This document shows positions 56,674 through 64,000 of a stretch of DNA of 64,000 nucleotides, in pieces. Position 1 is the stretch's first letter, and every line of letters begins with the position of its first letter. Under the pieces are notes generated by a model that had not been told where the DNA came from, made no database searches, and was given only the letters and a program-made list of their open reading frames with translations. The stretch is from Thalassotalea sp. G2M2-11 (GTDB lineage Bacteria; Pseudomonadota; Gammaproteobacteria; Enterobacterales; Alteromonadaceae), in NCBI RefSeq assembly GCF_017168195.1, contig NZ_JADNYL010000001.1, positions 1,116,001 to 1,180,000 of the forward strand, written 5' to 3'. Made by a program: the position numbers and the translations under genes.

Positions 56674-56846
56674 ACAGTTCCCTATTGTTATTAATAGCAT
56701 AGCGGGTCACATTTTTTATATTTTGCGTGATTCTTTCAATAATGTAAAAACTTATCATATTTTCACCTGCAATTATGATTTTTTATTGAGTTAAAGGTAG
56801 AATAGTTAGATGTTTTGCACTAAATTGCATTATCTTGTGGTACAAG

Positions 56847-57317
56847 ATGATCCTTGGCGTTGAAGGTTTGAATAAAGCACTATTACATAAAGCAATAGAT
56901 TTATTATCTCGACGAGAACATTCGATTGTTGAATTAACCAATAAGTTACGACAACGAGAGTATCAGGCTGATGACATCGATACGGTGATCAGTTTTTTAC
57001 TCGACAATGATTATCTTAGCGAACAACGGTTTGCCGAAAGTGTGTTTCGTAGCCGAATTAATAAAGGCTATGGCAGGCGCTATATTGAGACAGAGTTGCA
57101 ACAAAAAGGGGTGAACTCATCCATTATTGCATTAGCTGAAGAACAAACTGATATTGACTGGTACCACCAAGCGAGGCAAAGTTACCTTAAAAAATTTAAT
57201 GGTAGCGACATTAAAGATCAAAAAGATAAAGCAAAACGCATACGTTTTTTACAATATCGAGGCTTTTCAACGGATGAAATTTTTTCGGTATTGAACTTGG
57301 ATGTGCAAAGTGAGTAA
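56847..57317 (+). CDS. recX: regulatory protein RecX
   Basis: RecX, about 156 residues, all helical, three repeats of a three-helix unit; it binds RecA filaments and lowers RecA activity. Family stretches are [54 protein letters not shown] and the C-terminal [19 protein letters not shown]. The start is uncertain: the ATG at 56847 and a TTG at 56835 both lack a ribosome binding site. recA, which normally stands just upstream and is co-transcribed, is absent here; the divergent lipoprotein gene takes its place. alaS follows as in E. coli. Confidence 0.93.
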   Translation: MILGVEGLNKALLHKAIDLLSRREHSIVELTNKLRQREYQADDIDTVISFLLDNDYLSEQRFAESVFRSRINKGYGRRYIETELQQKGVNSSIIALAEEQTDIDWYHQARQSYLKKFNGSDIKDQKDKAKRIRFLQYRGFSTDEIFSVLNLDVQSE

Positions 57318-57370
57318 CAGCATCCATTAATTATACAGTTTACAGATCACTAAAAAATTTGGATATTCCC

Positions 57371-59995
57371 ATGATTAAAACCAGTGCCGATTTGAGACAG
57401 GCATTTTTAGATTTTTATTCATCAAAGCAACATCAGATTGTTGCGAGTAGCTCATTAGTTCCTGGTAATGACGCTACCTTGCTTTTTACTAATGCCGGTA
57501 TGGTACCGTTTAAAGATGTGTTTCTTGGTGCTGAAAAGCGTAGTTATACGCGTGCTACTTCGTCGCAGCGCTGTGTTCGTGCGGGTGGTAAACATAATGA
57601 TTTAGAGAACGTTGGCTATACCGCGCGCCACCATACCTTTTTTGAAATGTTAGGTAATTTTAGTTTCGGTGATTATTTTAAAGAAGATGCTATTGCTTAT
57701 GCGTGGGAGTTTCTGACCGAAGTGCTGAAATTGCCTAAAGAAAAGCTATTAGTGACCATATACGAATCGGATGATGAAGCTTACGATTTGTGGGCAAATA
57801 AAATTGGTGTGCCAGCAGAAAAGATTATTCGTATTGGCGATAAGTCACCAAGTAAGAAGTATGAATCAGATAACTTCTGGTCTATGGGGGATACTGGCCC
57901 TTGTGGTCCATGCTCAGAAATTTTTTATGATCACGGTGAAGAGATTTGGGGTGGCCCTCCTGGTTCTCCTGAAGAAGATGGTGATCGTTTTATTGAAATC
58001 TGGAATATTGTATTTATGCAATATAACCGTCAAGAAGACGGTACGATGGAAGCCTTACCTAAGCCTTCGGTTGATACCGGGATGGGGTTAGAGCGTATTT
58101 CTGCAATTATGCAGAACGTGCATAGCAACTATGAAATTGATATTTTCCAAGCGTTAATTCAAGCGACAGCAAGGTTATTGCATTGTAATGATCTTGAACA
58201 TAAATCGTTGCGCGTCATTGCCGATCATATTCGCTCGTGTAGCTTTTTGATTTTAGATGGTGTGATGCCGTCAAATGAAGGACGAGGCTATGTATTAAGA
58301 CGTATTATTCGTCGTGCAATCCGCCATGGTCATAAATTAGAAGCTAAATCACACTTTTTCCATAAGTTGGTTGGTGCACTTATTGAACAAATGGGGCAGG
58401 CGTACCCCGAACTTGCACAACAACAAGCGGTTATTGAGAAAATTTTACGTATTGAAGAAGAGCAATTTGGTCGTACCTTAGATCGCGGTATGTTGTTATT
58501 AGAAGATATTTTATCTAATTTACAGGGTGATACGATCAGTGGTGATGACGTCTTTAAATTATATGATACCTATGGTTTTCCTGCCGACTTAACCGCGGAT
58601 ATTGCCCGAGAACGTCAATTAAAAATTGATCACAATGGCTTTGATGTCGCGATGGGCTTACAGCGAGAACGTGCCCAACAAGCAAGTCAATTTGGTACTA
58701 ACTACAACAAACAATTAAAGTCAGACAAACAAACTCACTTTAAAGGCTACACCAATCATTCATTTTCTTCGACTGTGGTTGAATTATTCAATAATGATGG
58801 TCAGGTCAATGTGTTAAAAAGCGGTGAGCAAGGCATAGTGATCCTTGATAATACCCCGTTTTATGCTGAGTCAGGTGGTCAAGTAGGGGACACTGGTTTT
58901 ATCGTGACAGAGCACGGAGTGTTTGAAGTCACAGATACCGTGAAAATTGGTAATGCATTTGCCCATCAAGGTATTGCTAAAACAGATATTAACCTTAATG
59001 CCAGAGTTAAAGCGGAGATAGACGCTGATCGTCGAGCCGCTATTGTGAAAAACCATACGGCAACGCATTTATTACATGCGGCGTTAAGAAAAGTATTAGG
59101 TGAGCATGTTACACAAAAAGGCTCGTTATGTGATGCCGAAAAATTGCGTTTCGATTTCTCACATTTTGAAGCTTTAACGCCACAAGAGATCAATGAAGTT
59201 GAAACCTTGGTTAACCATGAGATTCGTCGTAATCATTCACGTGATACTCAGTTGATGCAAATTGATGAGGCGAAAGAAAAAGGAGCAATGGCGTTATTTG
59301 GTGAGAAATATGACGATGAAGTACGTGTAGTAACACTAGGCGATTTCTCTACTGAGCTATGTGGCGGTGTCCATGTTGATAGAACCGGCGAAATAGGGTT
59401 AGTAAAAATTGTCTCTGAATCGGGTATTGCCGCTGGGGTAAGGCGTATTGAAGCTGTCTCAGGTGAAGGAGCTTTAGCTTATGTTGATCAGCAAGCACAA
59501 ACGCTATTATCAATTGCCAACTTGGTTAAATCTGATGTTGCTAATTCGATTGATAAAGTTGAGCAAGTGATCAATAAAAATAAGCAGTTTGAGAAAGAAA
59601 TTGCGCAATTGAAGCAACAGTTAGCCGCACAAGCGGGCTCTGATCTTGTCAGTCAAGCTATTGAAGTAAATGGCGTTAAAGCATTAATTGCAGCACTTGA
59701 TGGCGTTGCCTCTAAAGATCTCAGAGGCATGGTAGATGATCTTAAAGTCAAATTAGGCTCAGGTATTATTTTGTTAGCGACAGCAAATGATGGCAAAGTG
59801 GGGTTAATTGCAGGTGTAACCAAAGATCTCGTCGGGCAAGTCAAAGCAGGGGAATTAGTTAATCTTGTTGCCGAGCAAGTTGGCGGTAAAGGGGGCGGAC
59901 GCCCAGATATGGCGCAAGCCGGTGGTAGCCAACCTGAAAACATTCCGAGTGCGTTAGCGAGTGTTGAAAGCTGGTTGCAGGAAAAGCTGAGTTAA
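57371..59995 (+). CDS. alaS: alanyl-tRNA synthetase
   Basis: AlaRS, 874 residues. The N-terminal catalytic domain (class [40 protein letters not shown]) is followed by the tRNA-recognition region, the editing domain with the zinc-type [12 protein letters not shown] and [13 protein letters not shown] motifs, and the C-terminal DHHA1-like domain with [15 protein letters not shown]. The ATG at 57371 ([16 protein letters not shown]) corresponds to the E. coli start; a TTG four codons upstream is less likely. A strong terminator follows. It lies in the recX-alaS-csrA order common to gammaproteobacteria. Confidence 0.97.
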   Translation: MIKTSADLRQAFLDFYSSKQHQIVASSSLVPGNDATLLFTNAGMVPFKDVFLGAEKRSYTRATSSQRCVRAGGKHNDLENVGYTARHHTFFEMLGNFSFGDYFKEDAIAYAWEFLTEVLKLPKEKLLVTIYESDDEAYDLWANKIGVPAEKIIRIGDKSPSKKYESDNFWSMGDTGPCGPCSEIFYDHGEEIWGGPPGSPEEDGDRFIEIWNIVFMQYNRQEDGTMEALPKPSVDTGMGLERISAIMQNVHSNYEIDIFQALIQATARLLHCNDLEHKSLRVIADHIRSCSFLILDGVMPSNEGRGYVLRRIIRRAIRHGHKLEAKSHFFHKLVGALIEQMGQAYPELAQQQAVIEKILRIEEEQFGRTLDRGMLLLEDILSNLQGDTISGDDVFKLYDTYGFPADLTADIARERQLKIDHNGFDVAMGLQRERAQQASQFGTNYNKQLKSDKQTHFKGYTNHSFSSTVVELFNNDGQVNVLKSGEQGIVILDNTPFYAESGGQVGDTGFIVTEHGVFEVTDTVKIGNAFAHQGIAKTDINLNARVKAEIDADRRAAIVKNHTATHLLHAALRKVLGEHVTQKGSLCDAEKLRFDFSHFEALTPQEINEVETLVNHEIRRNHSRDTQLMQIDEAKEKGAMALFGEKYDDEVRVVTLGDFSTELCGGVHVDRTGEIGLVKIVSESGIAAGVRRIEAVSGEGALAYVDQQAQTLLSIANLVKSDVANSIDKVEQVINKNKQFEKEIAQLKQQLAAQAGSDLVSQAIEVNGVKALIAALDGVASKDLRGMVDDLKVKLGSGIILLATANDGKVGLIAGVTKDLVGQVKAGELVNLVAEQVGGKGGGRPDMAQAGGSQPENIPSALASVESWLQEKLS

Positions 59996-60020
59996 TTTGA
60001 TTTGTTATTACAGATAGTTG

Positions 60021-60048
60021 AAAAGGAAACCTAAGTGTTTCCTTTTTT
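60021..60048 (+). terminator. intrinsic terminator after alaS
   Basis: The stem AAAGGAAAC / GTTTCCTTT with loop CTAAGT and a T-run lies 26 bases after the alaS stop, so csrA needs its own promoter. Confidence 0.9.
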
Positions 60049-60379
60049 GTATCTAACGCAGAAAATGTTAATAAATTGTTGCTTTATTTTGACAAAATCA
60101 TTGCATTTACGAATAAATCAATAAAAGTGTACTTTTTTTGTGTACCCAAGTGATAAGCTTGCTAAAATAATAGTGTTGGTTACTAAAATCATCATTTGGA
60201 TAAATTTACTAGCTTTTTACCAATTTGATTGAATTTTAGTACATAGAAATTTGAGTAAGTAGTTATTTTTACATAAATATTTATCCAAATAAGTATGTAA
60301 ATTACCAAATTTAGACTAAATTTATTACTAGCTTATGTATTTTTAGTGGATCCCGTAGTTAAAAGAAAGGAAATTAGGA
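60049..60379 (+). promoter_or_regulatory. AT-rich csrA leader with GGA motifs
   Basis: Of the 384-base alaS-csrA gap, this 331-base, very AT-rich remainder must hold the csrA promoter(s). Three GGA triplets, the core of CsrA binding sites, lie at 60348-60350, 60369-60371 and 60377-60379, the last two flanking the ribosome-binding region (AAGGAAATTAGGA). This fits translational autorepression by CsrA, as known in E. coli. No other gene is seen in the gap. Confidence 0.55.
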
Positions 60380-60577
60380 ATGTTAATATTAACACGTCGA
60401 GTTGGAGAAACCTTGATGATAGGTGACGATGTAACCGTCACAGTATTAGGTGTAAAAGGAAATCAGGTTCGTATTGGAGTCAATGCACCTAAAGAGGTTT
60501 CTGTGCACCGTGAAGAAATTTATATGCGAATTCAGTCTGAAAAGGGTGACAGTGAAGCATCAGGCAATAAATTCTAA
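60380..60577 (+). CDS. csrA: carbon storage regulator CsrA
   Basis: CsrA, 65 residues, a homodimeric RNA-binding protein that blocks or stabilises mRNAs with GGA motifs and controls carbon storage, motility and biofilm formation, often through c-di-GMP enzymes like those in this window. The sequence starts [20 protein letters not shown] with R6/R7-region and has the RNA-contacting VSVHREEIY (R44). The C-terminal tail is short and acidic. A GGA-rich ribosome binding site suggests autoregulation. It is followed by a terminator and by tRNA-Ser and tRNA-Arg genes as in E. coli (csrA-serV-argV). Confidence 0.98.
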   Translation: MLILTRRVGETLMIGDDVTVTVLGVKGNQVRIGVNAPKEVSVHREEIYMRIQSEKGDSEASGNKF

Positions 60578-60594
60578 AAATAATGCATTCAAAC

Positions 60595-60621
60595 AAAAAG
60601 CCGGCGTAAGTCGGCTTTTTT
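60595..60621 (+). terminator. intrinsic terminator after csrA
   Basis: The stem AAAAAGCCG / CGGCTTTTT with loop GCGTAAGT, then T-run, 18 bases after the csrA stop. Confidence 0.93.
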
Positions 60622-60735
60622 GTATATTAACAACTATTATTTTACGGCAGTTGTTATTTTTTGTTAAAAAAATGGCTGATTAATCGCCGTGTTGGGTGAA
60701 TTCTCAGCAAACAGAAATAAAAGCTAAAAAATCGT

Positions 60736-60763
60736 TTGACATATTTTTAAGATCCATTAATAT
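60736..60763 (+). promoter_or_regulatory. sigma-70 promoter of the tRNA cluster
   Basis: TTGACA (60736-60741) and TAATAT (60758-60763) with 16 bases between, eleven bases before the tRNA-Ser start. It is near-consensus and would drive the tRNA-Ser/tRNA-Arg transcript. Confidence 0.8.
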
Positions 60764-60774
60764 TCGCACCCACT

Positions 60775-60866
60775 GGTGAGCTGGCCGAGTGGCTGAAGGC
60801 GCTCCCCTGCTAAGGGAGTATCGGCGTTAAACCCGATCGAGAGTTCGAATCTCTCGCTCACCGCCA
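60775..60866 (+). tRNA. tRNA-Ser (GCU anticodon)
   Basis: A 92-base class II tRNA including encoded CCA. The acceptor stem is GGTGAGC / GCTCACC with discriminator G; the anticodon loop has GCT flanked by the CTCCC / GGGAG stem; a long variable arm is present, and the T loop is TTCGAAT. It reads AGC and AGU codons. It corresponds to serV of E. coli by place after csrA. Confidence 0.97.
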
Positions 60867-60944
60867 TCCTTTCTAGGGATAAAAACTAGAATGCGAACTA
60901 GTTTCGCTATCTTAAACTTAAGATATAAAAGATAGGTTAATTGC

Positions 60945-61021
60945 GGACGCGTAGCTCAGCTGGATAGAGTACCTGGCTACGAACCAGGCGGTCGCAGGTT
61001 CGACTCCTGCCGCGTCCGCCA
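60945..61021 (+). tRNA. tRNA-Arg (ACG anticodon), copy 1
   Basis: A 77-base tRNA with encoded CCA. The acceptor stem is GGACGCG / CGCGTCC with discriminator G; the anticodon stem CCTGG / CCAGG holds the loop CTACGAA, anticodon ACG (A34 is edited to inosine by TadA, reading CGU, CGC, CGA). It corresponds to the argV-argQ array of E. coli. Confidence 0.97.
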
Positions 61022-61138
61022 CTTTTCTTAAAGTGGTAAAATAAATAAGAGCAGCTACTATTAAGGCTGGATAAATAATATAATAGTATAGCTTTTAGCT
61101 TATCTCTAAATCTGGGATATAAAATATAGATTGACCGC

Positions 61139-61215
61139 GGACGCGTAGCTCAGCTGGATAGAGTACCTGGCTACGAACCAGGCGGTCGCAGGTTCGACTC
61201 CTGCCGCGTCCGCCA
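61139..61215 (+). tRNA. tRNA-Arg (ACG anticodon), copy 2
   Basis: It is identical over its 77 bases to the copy at 60945-61021, with a 117-base unlike spacer between them. The pair forms the arginine part of one probable transcript from the promoter at 60736, ended by the terminator at 61223. Confidence 0.97.
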
Positions 61216-61222
61216 CATCAAG

Positions 61223-61250
61223 AAAACCAACCTTAGGGTTGGTTTTTTTT
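61223..61250 (+). terminator. terminator of the tRNA cluster
   Basis: The stem AAAACCAACC / GGTTGGTTTT with loop TTAG and a T-run, seven bases after the second tRNA-Arg. Confidence 0.93.
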
Positions 61251-61457
61251 CGCCTGAAGGTTTGTGCCTTTGGTTCTCTTAGTTACTTTTTCATACTTTC
61301 CCGATTTGTCTAGCCTAATTATCCGTAGGCCATCACATACAATTGATCAGCTCTTTGAGCAGTCAATTATGTGCTGAGTTGAACAATAAACGATGATTTT
61401 CGTAGTAAGCTATTGAACAAGTATATTCAACAGCTATTCAGTGGTTGTATTTTTAAT

Positions 61458-61524
61458 ATTGTATACAATGTTGTATTTTGACTCGCTAACATGCGAAATA
61501 TAAAGAAATTAAATTGTATACAAT
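61458..61524. promoter_or_regulatory. twin palindromic operators upstream of oadGAB
   Basis: The perfect 12-base palindrome ATTGTATACAAT occurs twice, at 61458-61469 and 61513-61524, 55 bases apart start to start, each followed by GTTGT or GTTAT. TGTATACA cores are typical of GntR-family (FCD branch) operators. A possible promoter (TTGACT 61478-61483, TATAAA 61499-61504) lies between them. This is in the 453-base gap (61251-61703) between the tRNAs and oadG, which otherwise shows no gene. Repression by bridging of both sites is plausible; the regulator is not encoded in the window. Confidence 0.7.
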
Positions 61525-61703
61525 GTTATGCTTTTATAACCATTTAACGAATAATTATTAAAAAAAGTTGAATAACCTGCTAAAAAAGTGTCTTTTGTCC
61601 TATTGACTTGTGTTTTTTTTTCTGAAACGACTAAATATGATTTGCAATTTATATATTGGAGTGATTATTCTAATTCTAGGTTTGTAATCAATAGAGAATC
61701 GTC

Positions 61704-61979
61704 ATGGATAACTTATCACAGTTATTTGTTGAAGCTGGCACTTTGATGCTAGCAGGAATGGTATTTGTTTTCGCTTTTTTAGGGATACTGATCCTGTTTA
61801 TTAATATTGTCTTGGTAAAACTTGCGGATAAATACCCAGATCCTATTATTCAACCTAAATCTCAGCGTAATGTTGCCAAAAGTGGTAATTCAGCTACTGA
61901 GGGAATATCCCCTGCCATTGTTGCCGCGATTAGTTCTGCGGTGAATCAATATCGTCAAAAAAATAGTAAAAAGAAATAG
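61704..61979 (+). CDS. oadG: oxaloacetate decarboxylase gamma subunit
   Basis: OadG, 91 residues, with one N-terminal TM helix (about 13-37) and a charged cytoplasmic tail that binds the alpha subunit and, in known forms, zinc through C-terminal residues. The motif AGTLMLAGMVFVFAFLGILI and the following LADKYPDP are typical. It holds the alpha and beta subunits together in the Na+-pumping complex. oadA follows after 12 bases. It is controlled, it seems, by the palindromic operators about 180-245 bases upstream. Confidence 0.92.
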   Translation: MDNLSQLFVEAGTLMLAGMVFVFAFLGILILFINIVLVKLADKYPDPIIQPKSQRNVAKSGNSATEGISPAIVAAISSAVNQYRQKNSKKK

Positions 61980-61991
61980 GAGCATCAGCAC

Positions 61992-63761
61992 ATGTCAAAA
62001 CCACTAGGGATTACAGAAGTTGTTTTAAGAGATGGGCATCAATCGTTGTTGGCCACTAGGCTACGTTTAGAAGATATGCTTCCTATTGCACCTGTTCTTG
62101 ATGAGATTGGCTTTTGGTCGATTGAATCATGGGGGGGGGCAACGTTTGATTCTTGCATTCGCTATTTAGGAGAAGATCCTTGGGAGCGTATACGTGCATT
62201 GAAAAAAGCCATGCCGAAAACCAAACAGCAAATGTTATTTCGTGGCCAGAATATTCTAGGTTATCGACACTACGCTGATGATGTTGTCGAGAAATTTGTT
62301 GAACGTGCACACGTTAATGGTGTTGATGTTTTTCGTATTTTTGATGCCATGAATGACGTGAGAAATTTACAAACGGCGGTGAAGGCGGCTGTTAATGTGG
62401 GCGCGCATGCCCAAGGCACTTTAAGTTATACCGAAAGCCCTGTTCATACCTTAGAAGGCTGGCTCACCATGGCTAAGCAACTTGAGGATATGGGAGCACA
62501 CTCTTTATGTATTAAAGATATGTCAGGCTTATTGAAACCTTATGATGCTGCTGAACTTATTGGCCGTTTGAAGGAAACCGTTACTTTACCTATTTCATTA
62601 CATTGTCATGCAACAACAGGTCTTAGCGTTGCGACTCACATGAAAGCCATTGATGCGGATGTAGATGTGATAGATACGTCAATTTCATCGATGAGCCAAA
62701 CTTACGGACACTCACCAACCGAAACGATTGTATCTATCGTGGAAGGTACTGAACGCGATACTGGTTTAGATATGGAGAAATTAGCGGAAGTAGCGGCTTA
62801 TTTCCGTGGTGTAAGAGAAAAATATGCAAAATTTGAAGGAAGTTTAAAAGGCATTGATGCACGTATTTTATTGGCGCAAGTGCCAGGCGGCATGCTAACC
62901 AATATGGAAAATCAACTTAAGGAACAAGGCGCAGCAGACAAATTTGATGAAGTGTTACAAGAAATCCCTCGTGTACGTAAAGATTTAGGTAATATTCCTT
63001 TAGTGACGCCTACTTCTCAAATTGTAGGCACGCAATCAGTATTGAATGTCTTAACCGGAGAGCGTTATAAGTCTATTACTAAAGAAACTGCCGGCGTATT
63101 AAAAGGTGAGTATGGTGCAACGGCTTCAGAAGTGAATGCTGAATTACAAGCGCGTGTATTAGACGGTAAGGAAGCGATCACTTGTCGCCCAGCAGATATG
63201 ATCCAGCCTGAAATGGATAAGTTAACTCAGGAATTGGATAAGTTAGCCAGTGAGAAAAATATTCAATTAGCTGAAGATAAAATTGATGATGTTTTAACCT
63301 ATGCCTTGTTCCCACAAATTGGCTTAAAGTTTTTAGAAAACCGTCATAATCCTGATGCGTTTGAACCTGTACCAACTAAAGAAGATGCTGCGTCTACGCC
63401 TGTTCCTGCGGCTCAAGGTAGTACAGAAAATTACTCTGTGAGTGTTGATGGTAAAGTTTACGATGTGGTTGTTGGTCCTAGTGGCTCTGTTAGTGGCGTG
63501 AGCGCTGCAACAGATTCAGAAACGAAGCAGTCTGCCACTGTCAGCGGTGACGAAACATTAAATGCCCCGTTAGCGGGCAATATTTTCAAACTGCTAGTTA
63601 GTGAAGGTGAGCAGGTTGAAGCCGGTGATGTTGTTATCGTAATGGAAGCAATGAAAATGGAAACAGAGGTACGTGCCGTAACGGGTGGCAAGATTGTCTC
63701 AATTAACGTCAAAGAAGGCGACTCTGTTGCCGTTGGCGATGTTTTATTAAGTTTGGCATAG
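61992..63761 (+). CDS. oadA: oxaloacetate decarboxylase alpha subunit (biotin-containing)
   Basis: OadA, 589 residues. The N-terminal carboxyltransferase TIM barrel ([14 protein letters not shown]; metal ligands in the LRDGHQS and LHCHATTG motifs) takes the carboxyl group from oxaloacetate. An association region follows, and the C-terminal biotinyl domain has the motif EAMKMET with biotin lysine K555. A linker of about 60 residues rich in A, S, T and V joins the parts. Carboxybiotin is then decarboxylated by OadB with Na+ export. An unbroken run of nine G lies at 62131-62139 (codons for W-G-G-A), a possible slippage site. GGAG lies upstream of the start. Confidence 0.97.
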   Translation: MSKPLGITEVVLRDGHQSLLATRLRLEDMLPIAPVLDEIGFWSIESWGGATFDSCIRYLGEDPWERIRALKKAMPKTKQQMLFRGQNILGYRHYADDVVEKFVERAHVNGVDVFRIFDAMNDVRNLQTAVKAAVNVGAHAQGTLSYTESPVHTLEGWLTMAKQLEDMGAHSLCIKDMSGLLKPYDAAELIGRLKETVTLPISLHCHATTGLSVATHMKAIDADVDVIDTSISSMSQTYGHSPTETIVSIVEGTERDTGLDMEKLAEVAAYFRGVREKYAKFEGSLKGIDARILLAQVPGGMLTNMENQLKEQGAADKFDEVLQEIPRVRKDLGNIPLVTPTSQIVGTQSVLNVLTGERYKSITKETAGVLKGEYGATASEVNAELQARVLDGKEAITCRPADMIQPEMDKLTQELDKLASEKNIQLAEDKIDDVLTYALFPQIGLKFLENRHNPDAFEPVPTKEDAASTPVPAAQGSTENYSVSVDGKVYDVVVGPSGSVSGVSAATDSETKQSATVSGDETLNAPLAGNIFKLLVSEGEQVEAGDVVIVMEAMKMETEVRAVTGGKIVSINVKEGDSVAVGDVLLSLA

Positions 63762-63769
63762 GTGGTGTA

Positions 63770-64000
63770 ATGGAGTCATTACAAACGTTGTGGATGTCTA
63801 CTGGGCTAGCTAATTTTGAGTTTGGCCAAGTAGTAATGATGTTGGTTGGTTGCTTATTATTGTTCTTAGCTATTGCAAAGAACTTTGAGCCTCTTTTATT
63901 AGTGCCTATGGGCTTCGGCGCCATTTTAACTAATATTCCTATCGCGGGCTTTTCTGAAATAGGAGGCTTGCTACATTATATTTATTACGCGGGCATAGAT
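63770..64000 (+). CDS. oadB: oxaloacetate decarboxylase beta subunit, 3' end outside window
   Basis: The first 77 residues of OadB, the membrane subunit that decarboxylates carboxybiotin and exports Na+. The sequence MESLQTLWMSTGLANFEFGQ leads into a first TM helix (about 23-42) and the conserved FEPLLLVPMGFGAILTNIP, a family hallmark. The ATG at 63770 lies eight bases after the oadA stop, with GGTGG as a ribosome binding site. The rest (the family has about 375-435 residues) is beyond the window. Confidence 0.93.
   Translation, partial: MESLQTLWMSTGLANFEFGQVVMMLVGCLLLFLAIAKNFEPLLLVPMGFGAILTNIPIAGFSEIGGLLHYIYYAGID

Noticed and set aside
60775-61700. Integration site of a mobile element at the tRNA genes
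   Set aside because: No partial repeat of the tRNA 3' ends is seen downstream, and no integrase gene follows; the two tRNA-Arg copies are full-length genes, and oadG follows.
1-64000. CRISPR array, rRNA operon, prophage or integron in the window
   Set aside because: No regularly spaced repeats, no rRNA-like stretches, no phage structural or integrase genes were seen on reading both strands.

Overview
The window comes from the chromosome of a marine gammaproteobacterium of the Alteromonadales, most likely the Colwelliaceae (Colwellia/Thalassotalea type). The base composition is AT-rich. It has a Na+-NQR operon with ApbE and NqrM, an oxaloacetate decarboxylase Na+ pump, FabV as enoyl reductase, many c-di-GMP enzymes, DUF3019 and DUF3545 genes, and Escherichia-like housekeeping blocks (fldB..dsbC-recJ-prfB-lysS, ampG..yajG..bolA, recX-alaS-csrA-tRNA-Ser-tRNA-Arg). 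The placement is inference from gene content; no 16S gene is present. No CRISPR array, rRNA operon, prophage or complete transposase gene was seen.

Layout. 1-2.9 kb: end of a MipA/OmpV outer-membrane protein, a secreted DUF3019 protein and an OmpR/RstA-type two-component pair in one coupled operon. 3.2-6.9 kb: a VOC protein and two tandem membrane diguanylate cyclases. 7.0-10.6 kb: a TIR-bounded repeat, parC and a stand-alone EAL phosphodiesterase. 10.6-13.6 kb: two small conserved proteins, transaldolase and YaaA. 13.6-18.0 kb: an STN-type TonB-dependent receptor and a FecR anti-sigma factor, separated by a second copy of the repeat and without a FecI gene. 18.3-26.0 kb: srmB, fldB, dsbC, recJ, prfB (programmed +1 frameshift) and lysS, with a second type of miniature element where xerD would be expected. 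26-36.7 kb: DUF3667 and DUF1232 proteins, a CBS-PAS-GGDEF-EAL protein, then an ampG / PPIase / yajG / rlmG / alkB / bolA neighbourhood. 36.8-41.2 kb: a TRAP transporter and fabV. 41.4-48.9 kb: nqrABCDEF-apbE-nqrM, preceded by a structured leader. 49.0-51.6 kb: a minus-strand four-gene cassette between nqrM and dinB. 51.7-56.7 kb: dinB with a LexA box, a secreted metallo-hydrolase and two uncharacterised exported proteins. 56.8-61.2 kb: recX, alaS, csrA and three tRNAs, with no recA. 61.4-64 kb: oadGAB behind twin palindromic operators.

How the genes work together. Two primary Na+ pumps (Nqr and Oad) indicate sodium-based energetics. Four c-di-GMP enzymes plus csrA point to heavy control of the sessile/motile switch. 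The best leads for new biology are the MipA-DUF3019-two-component operon, the orphan FecR/receptor pair interrupted by a mobile repeat, the probable AUU start of alkB, the twin operators of oadGAB, the structured nqr leader, and the displacement of two recombination genes (xerD and recA) from otherwise conserved blocks. I did not find an obvious, wholly new multi-gene defence or metabolic system.
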